DNA from: Chersky-840 sp035604715
GTDB taxonomy: Bacteria; Actinomycetota; Acidimicrobiia; Acidimicrobiales; UBA8190
Assembly: GCA_963731665.1 (NCBI GenBank)
Contig: CAVSWP010000013.1
Location: forward strand, 1 to 64,000
DNA: 64,000 bases
Direction of reading: 5' to 3'
The translations under genes were made by a program, and so were the position numbers. Each line of letters opens with the position of its first letter. Within the stretch, counting starts at the first letter, position 1. Positions 44,005-52,655 of this stretch are shown here, piece after piece. The notes beneath the pieces were generated by a model. The model was not told where the DNA came from. It saw nothing but the letters and a program-made list of their open reading frames with translations, and made no database searches.

Positions 44005-45009
44005 GTGGCTGTTGTCACGACTCGGCAGTTGCTGGAGGCCGGCATGCATTTCGGCCACCAGACCCGCCGATGGAACCCGAAGATGCGCCGCTTCATCCTG
44101 GGCGAGCGCAACGGGATCTACATCATCGACCTCAAGAAGACCCTCGAGGGTCTGGAGGAGGCCTACGGGTACGTCCGCGACCTGGTGGCCAAGGGCGGCA
44201 TCCTGCTCTTCGTGGGCACCAAGAAGCAGACCCAGGGCCCCATCGCCACCTACGCGCGGGCTTGTGGCATGCCGTTCGTCAACGAGCGGTGGCTGGGTGG
44301 GATGTTGACCAACTTCGCCACCATCTCGTCGCGGGTGGGGAAGATGCGCGAGTACGAGGCGATGGAGAGAGCGGGCGACTTCGAGGCCATGCCCAAGAAG
44401 GAGGGCCTGCGTCACCGCCGTGAGCTGGAGAAGCTCCGCCGCAACCTCGGGGGCATCCGGGACCTCGACCGGCTCCCCGACGCCGTCTTCGTGATCGACA
44501 CCAAGAAGGAGCACATCGCCGTCACCGAGGCCAACAAGCTGGTGATGCCGATCGTCGCCGTGGTGGACACCAACTGCGACCCCGACGTGATCACCTACGT
44601 CATCCCCGGCAACGACGACGCCATCCGCTCGGGCGCGCTCATGTGCCGTGTCATGGCCGAGGCCGTCATCGAGGGCCGCTGGGTCGCAGAGCATCGGCCC
44701 GCCCCGCCGGCGCCGCCGCCGTCCGCAGCCCCGTCGGGACAGCGCCGGCCCCCGAGGGGGCCCAGGGCACCGGTGGGGTCGGACAACCCCGAGGTCCCCG
44801 CCCCGGCGTCGGCCGAGTCGGTCCCGACCGAGCCGGCCGCGCCGGCCCCCGTGGTATCGGCCCCGGCACCACCCGCCGAGGCACCGTCGGCCGGGGCTCC
44901 GTCGGCCGAGGCCAGCGCGCCCGCCCCCGAGCCCGCCGCGCCGGCCAGCACCGCACCGGAGTCACCGAGCGACCCCACCGACCCAACTGTCCTCACCGAC
45001 GAGAGCTGA
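44005..45009 (+). CDS. rpsB: 30S ribosomal protein S2 with long C-terminal extension
   Basis: A small-subunit protein needed for S1 binding and assembly. The core (about 1-225) is textbook: VTTRQLLEAGMHFGHQTRRW, GRNGIYIIDLKKT-like (ERNGIYIIDLKKTLE), FVGTKKQTQGPI, ERWLGGMLTNF, DAVFVIDTKKEHIAVTEA and IPGNDDAIRS. Some 105 residues of Pro/Ala/Ser/Glu-rich sequence follow, making 334 residues against the usual 230-260. GTG 44005 follows GGGAGGACCAGCC. The tail is probably disordered and exposed on the ribosome. tsf starts 3 nt after the stop. Confidence 0.97.
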   Translation: MAVVTTRQLLEAGMHFGHQTRRWNPKMRRFILGERNGIYIIDLKKTLEGLEEAYGYVRDLVAKGGILLFVGTKKQTQGPIATYARACGMPFVNERWLGGMLTNFATISSRVGKMREYEAMERAGDFEAMPKKEGLRHRRELEKLRRNLGGIRDLDRLPDAVFVIDTKKEHIAVTEANKLVMPIVAVVDTNCDPDVITYVIPGNDDAIRSGALMCRVMAEAVIEGRWVAEHRPAPPAPPPSAAPSGQRRPPRGPRAPVGSDNPEVPAPASAESVPTEPAAPAPVVSAPAPPAEAPSAGAPSAEASAPAPEPAAPASTAPESPSDPTDPTVLTDES

Positions 45010-45012
45010 GCG

Positions 45013-45807
45013 ATGGCCAACTTCACCGCCAAGGACGTCCAAGCACTGCGCCGGGCCACCGGCGCGGGCATGCTCGACTGCAAGCGCGCCCTCGAGGAGA
45101 CCGGTGGCGACATCGAGAAGGCCAAGCAGTGGCTGCGCGAGCAGGGGCTGGCCGGCGCGGCCAAGCGCTCGGACCGAGAAGCGACCCAAGGTGCCGTCGC
45201 CCTGGCCGTGTCGGGTCGCAACGCGGCCATCGTCGAGCTGCGGTGCGAAACCGACTTCGTGGCCAAGTCCGAGAGCTTCGTCAACCTCACCGACGAGCTC
45301 GCCCAGCTCGTGGTGGAGAAAGGCGAGCCGGCGGCAGCCGATCGCGCCGACGACATCGACGAGCTCAAGACCACCCTCAAGGAGAACATCTCGGTGGGCC
45401 AGGTGGTCCGGTTCGAGATGGGCGACAGCTCGGTGGTGGGGACGTACCTGCACATGCAATCGGGGCGGGGCGTGAACGCCGTGCTGGTGGAGATGACCGG
45501 CGCCGGTGACGAGCTGGCCCACGACGTCGCCGTGCACGTCGCCTTCGCCCGGCCCCTGTACCTCCGGCGCGAGGACGTGCCTCAGGCCGAGGTCGACGCC
45601 GAGCGGGCCACCATCGAGACGCTGTCGCGCAACGAAGGCAAGCCCGAGGCCGCGCTGGCGAAGGTCGTCGAGGGCCGGATGAACGGGTGGTTCAAGGAGC
45701 GGTGCCTGCTCGAGCAGCCCTACGCCAGGGACGAAAAACGGACGATCGCCGACCTGATCGGGAGTGCGGAGATCGTACGGTTCGCCCAGGTCGTTGTCGG
45801 CGCCTGA
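45013..45807 (+). CDS. tsf: Elongation factor Ts
   Basis: The nucleotide-exchange factor for EF-Tu. The N-terminal UBA-like domain reads KDVQALRRATGAGMLDCKRA, and the core signature is ELRCETDFVAKSESFVNL. The C-terminal half contains the dimerisation core (HVAFARPLYLRRED, LLEQPYARDEKRTI). It has 264 residues, a usual actinobacterial length. It forms the classic rpsB-tsf-pyrH-frr order. Confidence 0.97.
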   Translation: MANFTAKDVQALRRATGAGMLDCKRALEETGGDIEKAKQWLREQGLAGAAKRSDREATQGAVALAVSGRNAAIVELRCETDFVAKSESFVNLTDELAQLVVEKGEPAAADRADDIDELKTTLKENISVGQVVRFEMGDSSVVGTYLHMQSGRGVNAVLVEMTGAGDELAHDVAVHVAFARPLYLRREDVPQAEVDAERATIETLSRNEGKPEAALAKVVEGRMNGWFKERCLLEQPYARDEKRTIADLIGSAEIVRFAQVVVGA

Positions 45808-45835
45808 GTTCGCCGGCAGCGAGTTGGTCGCGCCG

Positions 45836-46585
45836 ATGCCGTCCGACGCCGCCACGGCCGGCGACGTGTTGCGCAAGCGCCGGGTCGTCCTCAAGATGTC
45901 GGGAGAGGCGCTGGCGTCGTCGGCCTCCGACGAGACCATCGACGGAGGAGTGGTCGAACGCTTCGCCCGGGAGATCGCCCTGGCGCGCGCCGAGCTCGAC
46001 CTCGAGCTGGCCATCGTGGTCGGTGGCGGGAACATCTGGCGGGGCACCACCGGCGAGGCCCAGGGGCTCGACCGCACGACGTCGGACACCATGGGCATGC
46101 TGGCCACCGTCATCAACGCGCTGGCCCTCCAGGATGCGATCGAGCATCACGGCCAGCCCACCCGGGTGCTGTCCGCTATCCACATGGCCGAGGTCGCCGA
46201 GCCCTACATCCGGCGCCGGGCGATCCGCCACCTGGAAAAGGGGCGGGTGGTCATCTTCGCGGCGGGCATGGGCAACCCGTACTTCACCACCGACACCTCC
46301 GCCGCGCTGCGCGCCGCCGAGATCGAGGCCGAGGTCCTGCTGAAGGGGACCCACTCCGGCGTCGACGGGGTCTACAGCGCCGATCCCAAGCTCGACCCCT
46401 CGGCCCGCCGCTACGACGAGCTCGCCTTCATGGACGTGGTCAACCAGGACCTGCGGGTCATGGACCTGACGGCCATCACCTTCTGCAAGGACAACCGCCT
46501 CCCCGTGCTGGTATTCGACCTGATGGGGCCCGGGAACTTGCATCGTGCGCTGGCCGGCGAGGAGATCGGTACGCTGATCCGGTGA
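45836..46585 (+). CDS. pyrH: UMP kinase
   Basis: Phosphorylates UMP to UDP, the entry to pyrimidine nucleotides and UDP-sugars. Amino-acid-kinase-family motifs are VVLKMSGEALA, IVVGGGNIWRG, TSDTMGMLATVINALAL, FAAGMGNPYFTTDTSAALRA and the C-terminal DLMGPGNLHRAL. It has 249 residues from ATG 45836. A 28-nt gap follows tsf, with no obvious promoter. The stop abuts the frr start (TGATG). Confidence 0.97.
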   Translation: MPSDAATAGDVLRKRRVVLKMSGEALASSASDETIDGGVVERFAREIALARAELDLELAIVVGGGNIWRGTTGEAQGLDRTTSDTMGMLATVINALALQDAIEHHGQPTRVLSAIHMAEVAEPYIRRRAIRHLEKGRVVIFAAGMGNPYFTTDTSAALRAAEIEAEVLLKGTHSGVDGVYSADPKLDPSARRYDELAFMDVVNQDLRVMDLTAITFCKDNRLPVLVFDLMGPGNLHRALAGEEIGTLIR

Positions 46586-47154
46586 TGGACGACGAGCTGT
46601 CCGCGGTGGTGCTCGGCGACACCCGTGAGCGCATGGAGAAGGCCGTGGGCCACACCCAGGCCGACTTCGCCGGGGTCCGCACCGGACGGGCGACGTCGGG
46701 CCTCGTCGAGCACCTCAAGGTGGATGTCTACGGCGCCGAGGTGGAGCTGCGGACCATCGCCGGCTTGAGCGTGCCCGAGGCGCGCCTGCTCGTCATCTCG
46801 CCCTACGACAAGTCGACGCTGGCCAGCATCGAGAAGGCCATTCAGGCGTCCGACCTCGGGATCACGCCCTCCGACGACGGCAACGTGATCCGCCTGGCCT
46901 TCCCTCCGCTCACCGAGGAGCGGCGCAAGGAGCTCGTGAAGGTGGTCCGGCACAAAGCAGAGGAGGGGCGCGTGGCGGTGCGCAACCTCCGGCGTGGGGC
47001 CCGCCACGAGCTCGAGGGCCTCGAGCACGACGGCGACCTATCGTCGGACGAGCTCGAACGCGTCGAAAAGGAGCTCGACAAGCTCACCCAGGAGATGGTG
47101 GCCGCCATCGACAAGCTCCTGGCCCACAAAGAACAGGAGCTCCTCGAGATCTGA
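46585..47154 (+). CDS. frr: Ribosome recycling factor
   Basis: Splits post-termination ribosomes together with EF-G. The family features are TRERMEKAVGHTQADFAGVRTGRA, a beta-rich middle (VEVYGAEV-like VDVYGAEVELRTIAGLSVPE), LLVISPYDKSTLASIEKAI and the helical C-terminus (RKELVKVVRHKAEEGRVAVRN). It has 189 residues. ATG 46585 overlaps the pyrH TGA; GTG 46582 is an in-frame alternative. Confidence 0.97.
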   Translation: MDDELSAVVLGDTRERMEKAVGHTQADFAGVRTGRATSGLVEHLKVDVYGAEVELRTIAGLSVPEARLLVISPYDKSTLASIEKAIQASDLGITPSDDGNVIRLAFPPLTEERRKELVKVVRHKAEEGRVAVRNLRRGARHELEGLEHDGDLSSDELERVEKELDKLTQEMVAAIDKLLAHKEQELLEI

Positions 47155-47193
47155 GGTGCCGGCCTGGCGACCCCTGGCCGGTGGGGAGGCGAC

Positions 47194-48951
47194 GTGGACG
47201 ACCGAGACGAATACGAGCAGGAGGCTGAGGCTCCCGGGGAGCCGGTCACCGAGCGCGTGCGGATCATCGGCGCCCAGCCCGCCGGCGAGGCGCTCGGCGA
47301 CGATCCCCGGTCGCGCCAGGCCGCGCCCTCCGACGACCCCACCGACCGCGTCGCCGACCCCGAGGTGGGGCGGGCCCGCTCCTTCGACCTCTTCGGTGAC
47401 GAGAGCGAAACCGAGATCGAAATCGAGATCGAGATCGAGGCCGACATCGACATCGACTCGCCGCCGGCCCCGGCCCGTCCCGAGGAGGCCGGGTGGTCGG
47501 CGCCGTCGGGACGCAACGGCGGTGACCCCCTCGAGCCGGGCGCCGACGTCTTGGGGCGGGCGGAGCACGGTGGCGTGGTCCCCGACATGCCCCATTGGAC
47601 CGACCCCCCCACGGGCCAGGTTCCCGCCGTGCTCGACCGGCGCGGCGACGACGACACCACCGACGCCCCGTGGTCGGCGGCCGGTGACACCGGGCCCGCG
47701 TGGCGCGAACACAGCCACGAGTGGGACGACAGCGGCTTCGACCCGTCGCTGCTGGCCGACGACGAGACGCGCGTCGGCGCGCTCGAGGAGACCCCCGTCG
47801 AAGAACGCCGTCCCTGGGAGTTCCAAGACCTGCACAACGCCCCCGCCGACCGCGAGCCGGTGGCCGCGCCCGAGGCGGGTGGCGGAGCCGAGAGCTGGTG
47901 GGACGACGAAGCCCAGGGTGCCTCCGAGCCCGCCCTCCCCGGGCGGCCCGCCATGACCACGGCCTACCCGACCGAAGGGGACAGCGCCGGGCCCGACACC
48001 GCCGAGCGGGGGGTGGCCTCGATCAGCTCCTCGCCCTTGCGGGCCCAGCGCGACCTCGCCGGCGCCGCCGGGGTCCCTCGAGGGCCGGCGTCGCGCCGCA
48101 CCTCGCTCCCGCCCGGGGGATCGGGCGAGGGATCGGGCCGCAACCTGCCGGTGGCCATCGCCACCGGCGTCGGGATCGCCCTGTTGGCGGTGCTGTGCGC
48201 CGAGGTCGGCACGGTGGCGACGCTGGTGTTGTCGACCGTGGTGGTGACCCTGGCGGCGGCGGAGTGCTACGCGGCGCTGCGCCGAGCCGGCCGGCGCCCG
48301 GCCACCCTTCTCGGCCTGGTGGCCACGGTGGCCATCATGGTCTCGGCCTACGCCAAGGGCCTCGCCGCCCTGCCCCTGGTCCTGGTGCTCGTGGTCATCA
48401 CCTCGATGGTGTGGCACCTGGTCGGTGTGGAACGGGGCTCGACGGTCGAGGGTGTCGCCAGCACCTTGCTGGGGTTCTTGTGGGTGGGCTTTCTGGGCTC
48501 GTTCGCGGCGCTCATGTTGGCGCCTGGCCAGTACCCCCATCGACATGGCATCGCCTTCTTGCTGGGCGCCATCGTGGCGACCATCGGCGCCGACGTGGGG
48601 GCCCTCGCCATCGGGAGCTGGTTGGGACGACACCATATGGCTCCCAACGTGAGCCCCCACAAGACGTGGGAGGGGTTCATCGGCGGCGCCGTGGTGGCCA
48701 TTGCCCTGTCGGCGGCGGTGACCGGACAGGTGCATCCCTGGACGGTGCCCAAAGCCGCGCTCTTGGGCCTCGTGGTGGCGGTGGTGGCGCCCATCGGTGA
48801 CCTGTGCGAGTCGCTGGTCAAGCGGGACCTCGGGCTCAAGGACATGGGGTCGATCCTGCCGGGCCACGGGGGAGTGCTCGATCGCGTCGACGCCCTCTTG
48901 TTCGTCCTCCCCGCCACGTTCTATCTCGTCCGGGTGCTCAACCTCGGGTGA
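47194..48951 (+). CDS. cdsA: Phosphatidate cytidylyltransferase with long acidic N-terminal extension
   Basis: Makes CDP-diacylglycerol for phospholipid synthesis in the membrane. The catalytic part is confined to the last 270 residues, with about eight membrane segments (for example VAIATGVGIALLAVLCAEVG, LLGLVATVAIMVSAYAKGLA) and the signature SLVKRDLGLKDMGSILPGHGG ending DRVDAL. The first 315 residues are hydrophilic and Asp/Glu/Pro-rich, with a striking EIEIEIEIEADIDID run at about 74-88. Typical CdsA has 260-300 residues; this has 585. The extension has no recognised domain. GTG 47194 follows GGGGAGGCGAC. The end overlaps dxr (GTGA). Confidence 0.94.
   Translation: MDDRDEYEQEAEAPGEPVTERVRIIGAQPAGEALGDDPRSRQAAPSDDPTDRVADPEVGRARSFDLFGDESETEIEIEIEIEADIDIDSPPAPARPEEAGWSAPSGRNGGDPLEPGADVLGRAEHGGVVPDMPHWTDPPTGQVPAVLDRRGDDDTTDAPWSAAGDTGPAWREHSHEWDDSGFDPSLLADDETRVGALEETPVEERRPWEFQDLHNAPADREPVAAPEAGGGAESWWDDEAQGASEPALPGRPAMTTAYPTEGDSAGPDTAERGVASISSSPLRAQRDLAGAAGVPRGPASRRTSLPPGGSGEGSGRNLPVAIATGVGIALLAVLCAEVGTVATLVLSTVVVTLAAAECYAALRRAGRRPATLLGLVATVAIMVSAYAKGLAALPLVLVLVVITSMVWHLVGVERGSTVEGVASTLLGFLWVGFLGSFAALMLAPGQYPHRHGIAFLLGAIVATIGADVGALAIGSWLGRHHMAPNVSPHKTWEGFIGGAVVAIALSAAVTGQVHPWTVPKAALLGLVVAVVAPIGDLCESLVKRDLGLKDMGSILPGHGGVLDRVDALLFVLPATFYLVRVLNLG
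47407..47460 (+). repeat. GAGATC-type hexamer run in cdsA
   Basis: Tandem GAGATC/GAAATC and then GACATC units code for alternating Glu/Asp and Ile in the acidic extension. The run keeps the reading frame and may vary in copy number between strains. Confidence 0.65.
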
Positions 48952-50105
48952 AGGTCAGCCTCGTCGGGTCCACGGGGTCCATCGGCACCCAGGCCGTCGA
49001 AGTGATGACGACCGACCCCGACCGCTTCACCACTGCCGGCCTGGCCACGTGGCGATCGGTCGAGGTGCTCGGCGCCCAGGCCCGGGCGCTTCACCCCGAG
49101 GTCGTCGCCATCGGGGACGAGACCCTGGCGCCGGCCCTGGCGGCGGCGGTGCCCAAGGGGACCGAGGTGTTGGCGGGGGCCGAGGGCCTGGCCGCGGTGG
49201 CCCGCCTCGGGGACGTGGTGCTCAACGCCGTGGTGGGATTCGCGGGATTGCCCGTGACCCTGGCCGCCCTCGAGGCCGGGCGACGCCTGGCGCTCGCCAA
49301 CAAGGAGTCGTTGATCGCCGGCGCGCCGGTCGTGGCCCGGGCCAAGCAGACCCCCGGGGCCGAGATCGTCCCCGTCGACTCCGAGCACTGCGCCCTGCAC
49401 CAGTGCCTGCGGGCCGGCAACGGCCCCGACGAGGTGGCCCGTCTGGTCCTCACCGCGAGCGGGGGCCCGTTCCGGGGGCGCACCCGGGCCGAGCTCGCCG
49501 CCGTGGAGGTGGCCGAGGCCCTTTCCCATCCGACGTGGAAGATGGGCCCGAAGATCACCGTGGACTCCTCGACCCTCATGAACAAGGGCCTCGAAGTGAT
49601 CGAGGCCCACGAGCTGTTCGGGGTCGATTACGACCGCATCGCGGTGATCATTCACCCCCAGTCGGTCGTACACTCGATGGTGGAGTTCATCGACGGATCC
49701 ACTGTGGCCCAACTTTCCCAGCCAGACATGCGACTGCCCATCGGGTACGCCCTCGGCTACCCCCATCGCCTCGGGCACGCCTTCGGCGCCATCGACTGGT
49801 CGTCGCTGGGCCGGCTCGACTTCGAGCCACCCGATCGCGGCGTCTTCGCCTGCCTGGACCTCGCCGAGGCGGCGGGCCGGGCCGGGGGCCTCGCCCCCGC
49901 CTGGCTCAACGCCGGGAACGAGGTGGGGGTGGCCGCCTTCCTGGCCGGGCGCATCCGTTGGGGGGCCATCGCCGAGGTGGTCGCCGAGACCCTCGACTCG
50001 TGTGACGGTGCCCGGGCCGACACGGCCGAGGACGTCATCGACGCCGACCGGCGGGCGCGCCAGCGAGCGGAACAATCGGTGCGCCGCCGCGAACGGGCCG
50101 CGTGA
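48948..50105 (+). CDS. dxr: 1-deoxy-D-xylulose 5-phosphate reductoisomerase
   Basis: The second step of the MEP isoprenoid pathway, giving 2-C-methylerythritol 4-phosphate with NADPH. The N-terminal nucleotide motif GSTGSIGTQA begins at residue 7. Further signatures are RLALANKESLIAG, VPVDSEHCALHQCL, LTASGGPFRGRT, HPTWKMGPKITVDSSTLMNKGLEVIEAH and HPQSVVHSMVEF. It has 385 residues. It is coupled to cdsA and to the M50 protease by GTGA overlaps. With ispG two genes downstream, it shows that isoprenoids are made by the MEP route. Confidence 0.97.
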   Translation: MKVSLVGSTGSIGTQAVEVMTTDPDRFTTAGLATWRSVEVLGAQARALHPEVVAIGDETLAPALAAAVPKGTEVLAGAEGLAAVARLGDVVLNAVVGFAGLPVTLAALEAGRRLALANKESLIAGAPVVARAKQTPGAEIVPVDSEHCALHQCLRAGNGPDEVARLVLTASGGPFRGRTRAELAAVEVAEALSHPTWKMGPKITVDSSTLMNKGLEVIEAHELFGVDYDRIAVIIHPQSVVHSMVEFIDGSTVAQLSQPDMRLPIGYALGYPHRLGHAFGAIDWSSLGRLDFEPPDRGVFACLDLAEAAGRAGGLAPAWLNAGNEVGVAAFLAGRIRWGAIAEVVAETLDSCDGARADTAEDVIDADRRARQRAEQSVRRRERAA

Positions 50106-51352
50106 CCGCCGTCCTCACCCCGCCCCGTCAGTCCCCGCCCGAGCAACGCGGTGCCTTGACGCGCTTGATCACCGTGGTCGTGGCGGTGGTGCTCGCCACC
50201 ATCGTGACCCACACCACGTCGGTGTTGATCGTGGTGGTGGCGCTCGTCGTCATGATCATGCTGCACGAGCTCGGCCACCTCCTCACCGCCAAGTGGGGCC
50301 ACATGAAGGTGACCGAGTACTTCCTCGGATTCGGCCCCCGACTGTGGTCGATCCGCCGAGGCGAGACCGAGTACGGCATCAAGGCCATACCCGCCGGCGG
50401 CTACGTGAAGATCCTCGGCATGACCTCCATGGAGGAGGTCGACCCCTCCGACGAGCCCCGCACCTACCGTCAGCAACCCTTCCGCAACCGGCTCCTGGTG
50501 GCCGTGGCGGGGTCGGCCATGCACGGCGTGATGGCCTTCGTCTTGCTGTGGGGTCTCTTCGTCTTCATCGGCGCCCCCCAGGACAACGCCGTGGCCATCA
50601 GTGGCTTCGCCCCCCTCGCCCACAAGATCGACCCGGCGCGTGCCGCCGGGTTCCAGGCCGGCGACGTGGTGGTGAGGGCCAACGGGGTACCCGTCCACTC
50701 CGCCACCGACCTCCAGAAGGTCATCTCGCACCACGCCGGGACACCGATCACGGTGGTGGTCGAGCGGGCCGGGCAGGATCGCACCCTGGTGGTGACGCCC
50801 CGAGCCGACGCCCACACCGCGGGGGCCGACGGTCGCATCGGCGTCATCATCGGCCCCCCCGTCGTCCGCAGTGGGCCCGTCCTCGCCGTGGGCAAGGCCG
50901 GGCAGCTGTTCGGGGAGATGGTCACGCAGTCGTTCGCCGGAATGGGCCAGGTGTTCTCGGCCAGCGGGATCAAGAGCTACGTCCACGACCTGACCAGTGC
51001 CCAGGCGGCCGCCCAGGCGGCCAAGAGCGGCGACCGTCCCCAGTCGATCTACGGTGCGGCCCGCCTGGCCGTCCAAGGGGCTCAGGCGGGCGCCACCCAA
51101 CTCATCTACGTGCTCGCCCTCATCATCATCTTCGTCGGGATCCTGAACCTCTTCCCCATGCTGCCGCTCGACGGGGGCCACGTGGTCATCGCCGTGTACG
51201 AGCGGATCCGCAGTCGCCGTGGCCGGCTGTACCACGCCGATGTCACCAAGCTGGCGCCCATCACCTACGCCTTCGTGTTGTTGCTGGGCTTCATCGTCGT
51301 GACCTCGCTGTACCTCGACATCACGCACCCGGTGAAGAACCCGTTCCAGTAA
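50102..51352 (+). CDS. rip1: Site-2 zinc metalloprotease (M50, RseP/Rip1 type)
   Basis: A membrane-embedded protease that cleaves anti-sigma factors and other membrane proteins. The zinc motif is H55-E-L-G-H59 in MIMLHELGHLL. A PDZ domain is centred near 175-235 (GFQAGDVVVRANGVPVHS). The second catalytic motif is NLFPMLPLDGGH near 350-361. Four membrane segments are visible. It has 416 residues. Position between dxr and ispG is the standard actinobacterial order. GTG 50102 overlaps the dxr stop. Confidence 0.94.
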   Translation: MTAVLTPPRQSPPEQRGALTRLITVVVAVVLATIVTHTTSVLIVVVALVVMIMLHELGHLLTAKWGHMKVTEYFLGFGPRLWSIRRGETEYGIKAIPAGGYVKILGMTSMEEVDPSDEPRTYRQQPFRNRLLVAVAGSAMHGVMAFVLLWGLFVFIGAPQDNAVAISGFAPLAHKIDPARAAGFQAGDVVVRANGVPVHSATDLQKVISHHAGTPITVVVERAGQDRTLVVTPRADAHTAGADGRIGVIIGPPVVRSGPVLAVGKAGQLFGEMVTQSFAGMGQVFSASGIKSYVHDLTSAQAAAQAAKSGDRPQSIYGAARLAVQGAQAGATQLIYVLALIIIFVGILNLFPMLPLDGGHVVIAVYERIRSRRGRLYHADVTKLAPITYAFVLLLGFIVVTSLYLDITHPVKNPFQ

Positions 51353-51395
51353 GCCCCGTGCCCGCAAGCCCAGCTCGACGAAACCCGGAGGCACC

Positions 51396-52652
51396 GTGAT
51401 GGCCCGTCCCACCCTGATCGCGGCGGCGCGTCGACCCACCCGGCAGATCCACGTCGGCCCCGTCGCCGTGGGTGGTGGTGCCCCCATCTCGGTGCAGTCC
51501 ATGACCATCACCAAGACCGCCGACGTCGAGGGCACCCTGGCCCAGATCTACGCCCTGGCGGCGGCGGGGGCGGACATCGTGCGGTGTACCTGCAACGAGA
51601 AGGAGGCCGCCGAGGGCCTGGCCCACATCGTGCCCCGCTCCCCGGTCCCGATCATCGCCGACATCCATTTCCACCACGAGATGGCCCTCGCCGCCTTGGA
51701 GGCGGGCGTCCAGGGCCTGCGGCTCAACCCCGGGAACCTGCGCAAAGAGGCCGAGATCAAGCAGGTGGCCCAGGAGGCCAAGGACCGGGGCGTGCCCATC
51801 CGCATCGGGGTCAACGCCGGATCGCTGCACCCCGAGCTGTACAAGCGCTTCGGGGGGGCCACGCCCGAGGCCCTGGTGGAGTCGGCCCGGATGGAGCTGG
51901 CCTACTTCGCCGAGGTCGACTTCGATGACGTCAAGATCTCGGTCAAGGCCTCGTCGGTGCCGCTCATGATCGAGGCGTACCGCCTGGCGTCGGAGACCTT
52001 CGACCATCCCCTGCACCTCGGGGTGACCGAGGCCGGCCCACCGCCCGCCGGCCTGGTCAAGGGCACCGCCGGCATCGGCACCCTGCTGGCCGAGGGCATC
52101 GGCGACACCATCCGGTACTCGCTCACCGCCGACCCCGTGGAGGAGGTCCGGGCGGGCCGCCAGCTGCTCGAGGCCATGGGGCTCCGGGAGCGCAAGTCGG
52201 TCGACCTCATCGCCTGCCCGTCGTGCGGACGGGCCGAGATCGACGTCATCGGGGTGGCCCGGGCCGCTCAGGAGGCCCTCGAATCGCGCCAGCTGCCCAT
52301 CCAGGTGGCCGTCATGGGATGCGTGGTCAACGGGCCCGGCGAGGCGCGCGAAGCCGACCTGGGCATCGCCGCCGGTCGGCGCCGGGGTCATCTGTTCATC
52401 AAGGGGAAGATCGTCCGGGTGGTGCCCGAGGACGAGATGGTGGCCGCCTTGGTGGAGGAAGCCGAGAAGCTCGTGGCGCAAGGCATCGAGGCGCGTCTGG
52501 CCGCCGCCGACGCCGGGGCCGAGGCCGAGGCCGAGGCCGACCGCCGTCTGCTCATCGAGGCCCAGGGCCAAGACGCCAACCACAGCGCCCAGAAGGTGGA
52601 GCTCATCCGCAAGACGATCCACGACGAGGCTGCGCCCGGCGGGTCCGCCTGA
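51396..52652 (+). CDS. ispG: 4-hydroxy-3-methylbut-2-enyl diphosphate synthase (flavodoxin/ferredoxin)
   Basis: The penultimate MEP-pathway step, converting the cyclic diphosphate to HMBPP using a 4Fe-4S cluster. The cluster cysteines are C274 and C277 (ACPSCGR) and C309 (MGCVVNGPGEA). The TIM-barrel half has GGAPISVQSMTITKTADVEG and IADIHFHHEMALAA. It has 418 residues from GTG 51396 (ATG 51399 is equally possible), with GGAGGCACC upstream. A short Glu/Ala repeat near the C-terminus (AGAEAEAEADRR) is peculiar to this copy. Only 3 nt separate it from the convergent proS. Confidence 0.97.
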   Translation: MMARPTLIAAARRPTRQIHVGPVAVGGGAPISVQSMTITKTADVEGTLAQIYALAAAGADIVRCTCNEKEAAEGLAHIVPRSPVPIIADIHFHHEMALAALEAGVQGLRLNPGNLRKEAEIKQVAQEAKDRGVPIRIGVNAGSLHPELYKRFGGATPEALVESARMELAYFAEVDFDDVKISVKASSVPLMIEAYRLASETFDHPLHLGVTEAGPPPAGLVKGTAGIGTLLAEGIGDTIRYSLTADPVEEVRAGRQLLEAMGLRERKSVDLIACPSCGRAEIDVIGVARAAQEALESRQLPIQVAVMGCVVNGPGEAREADLGIAAGRRRGHLFIKGKIVRVVPEDEMVAALVEEAEKLVAQGIEARLAAADAGAEAEAEADRRLLIEAQGQDANHSAQKVELIRKTIHDEAAPGGSA

Positions 52653-52655
52653 ACC

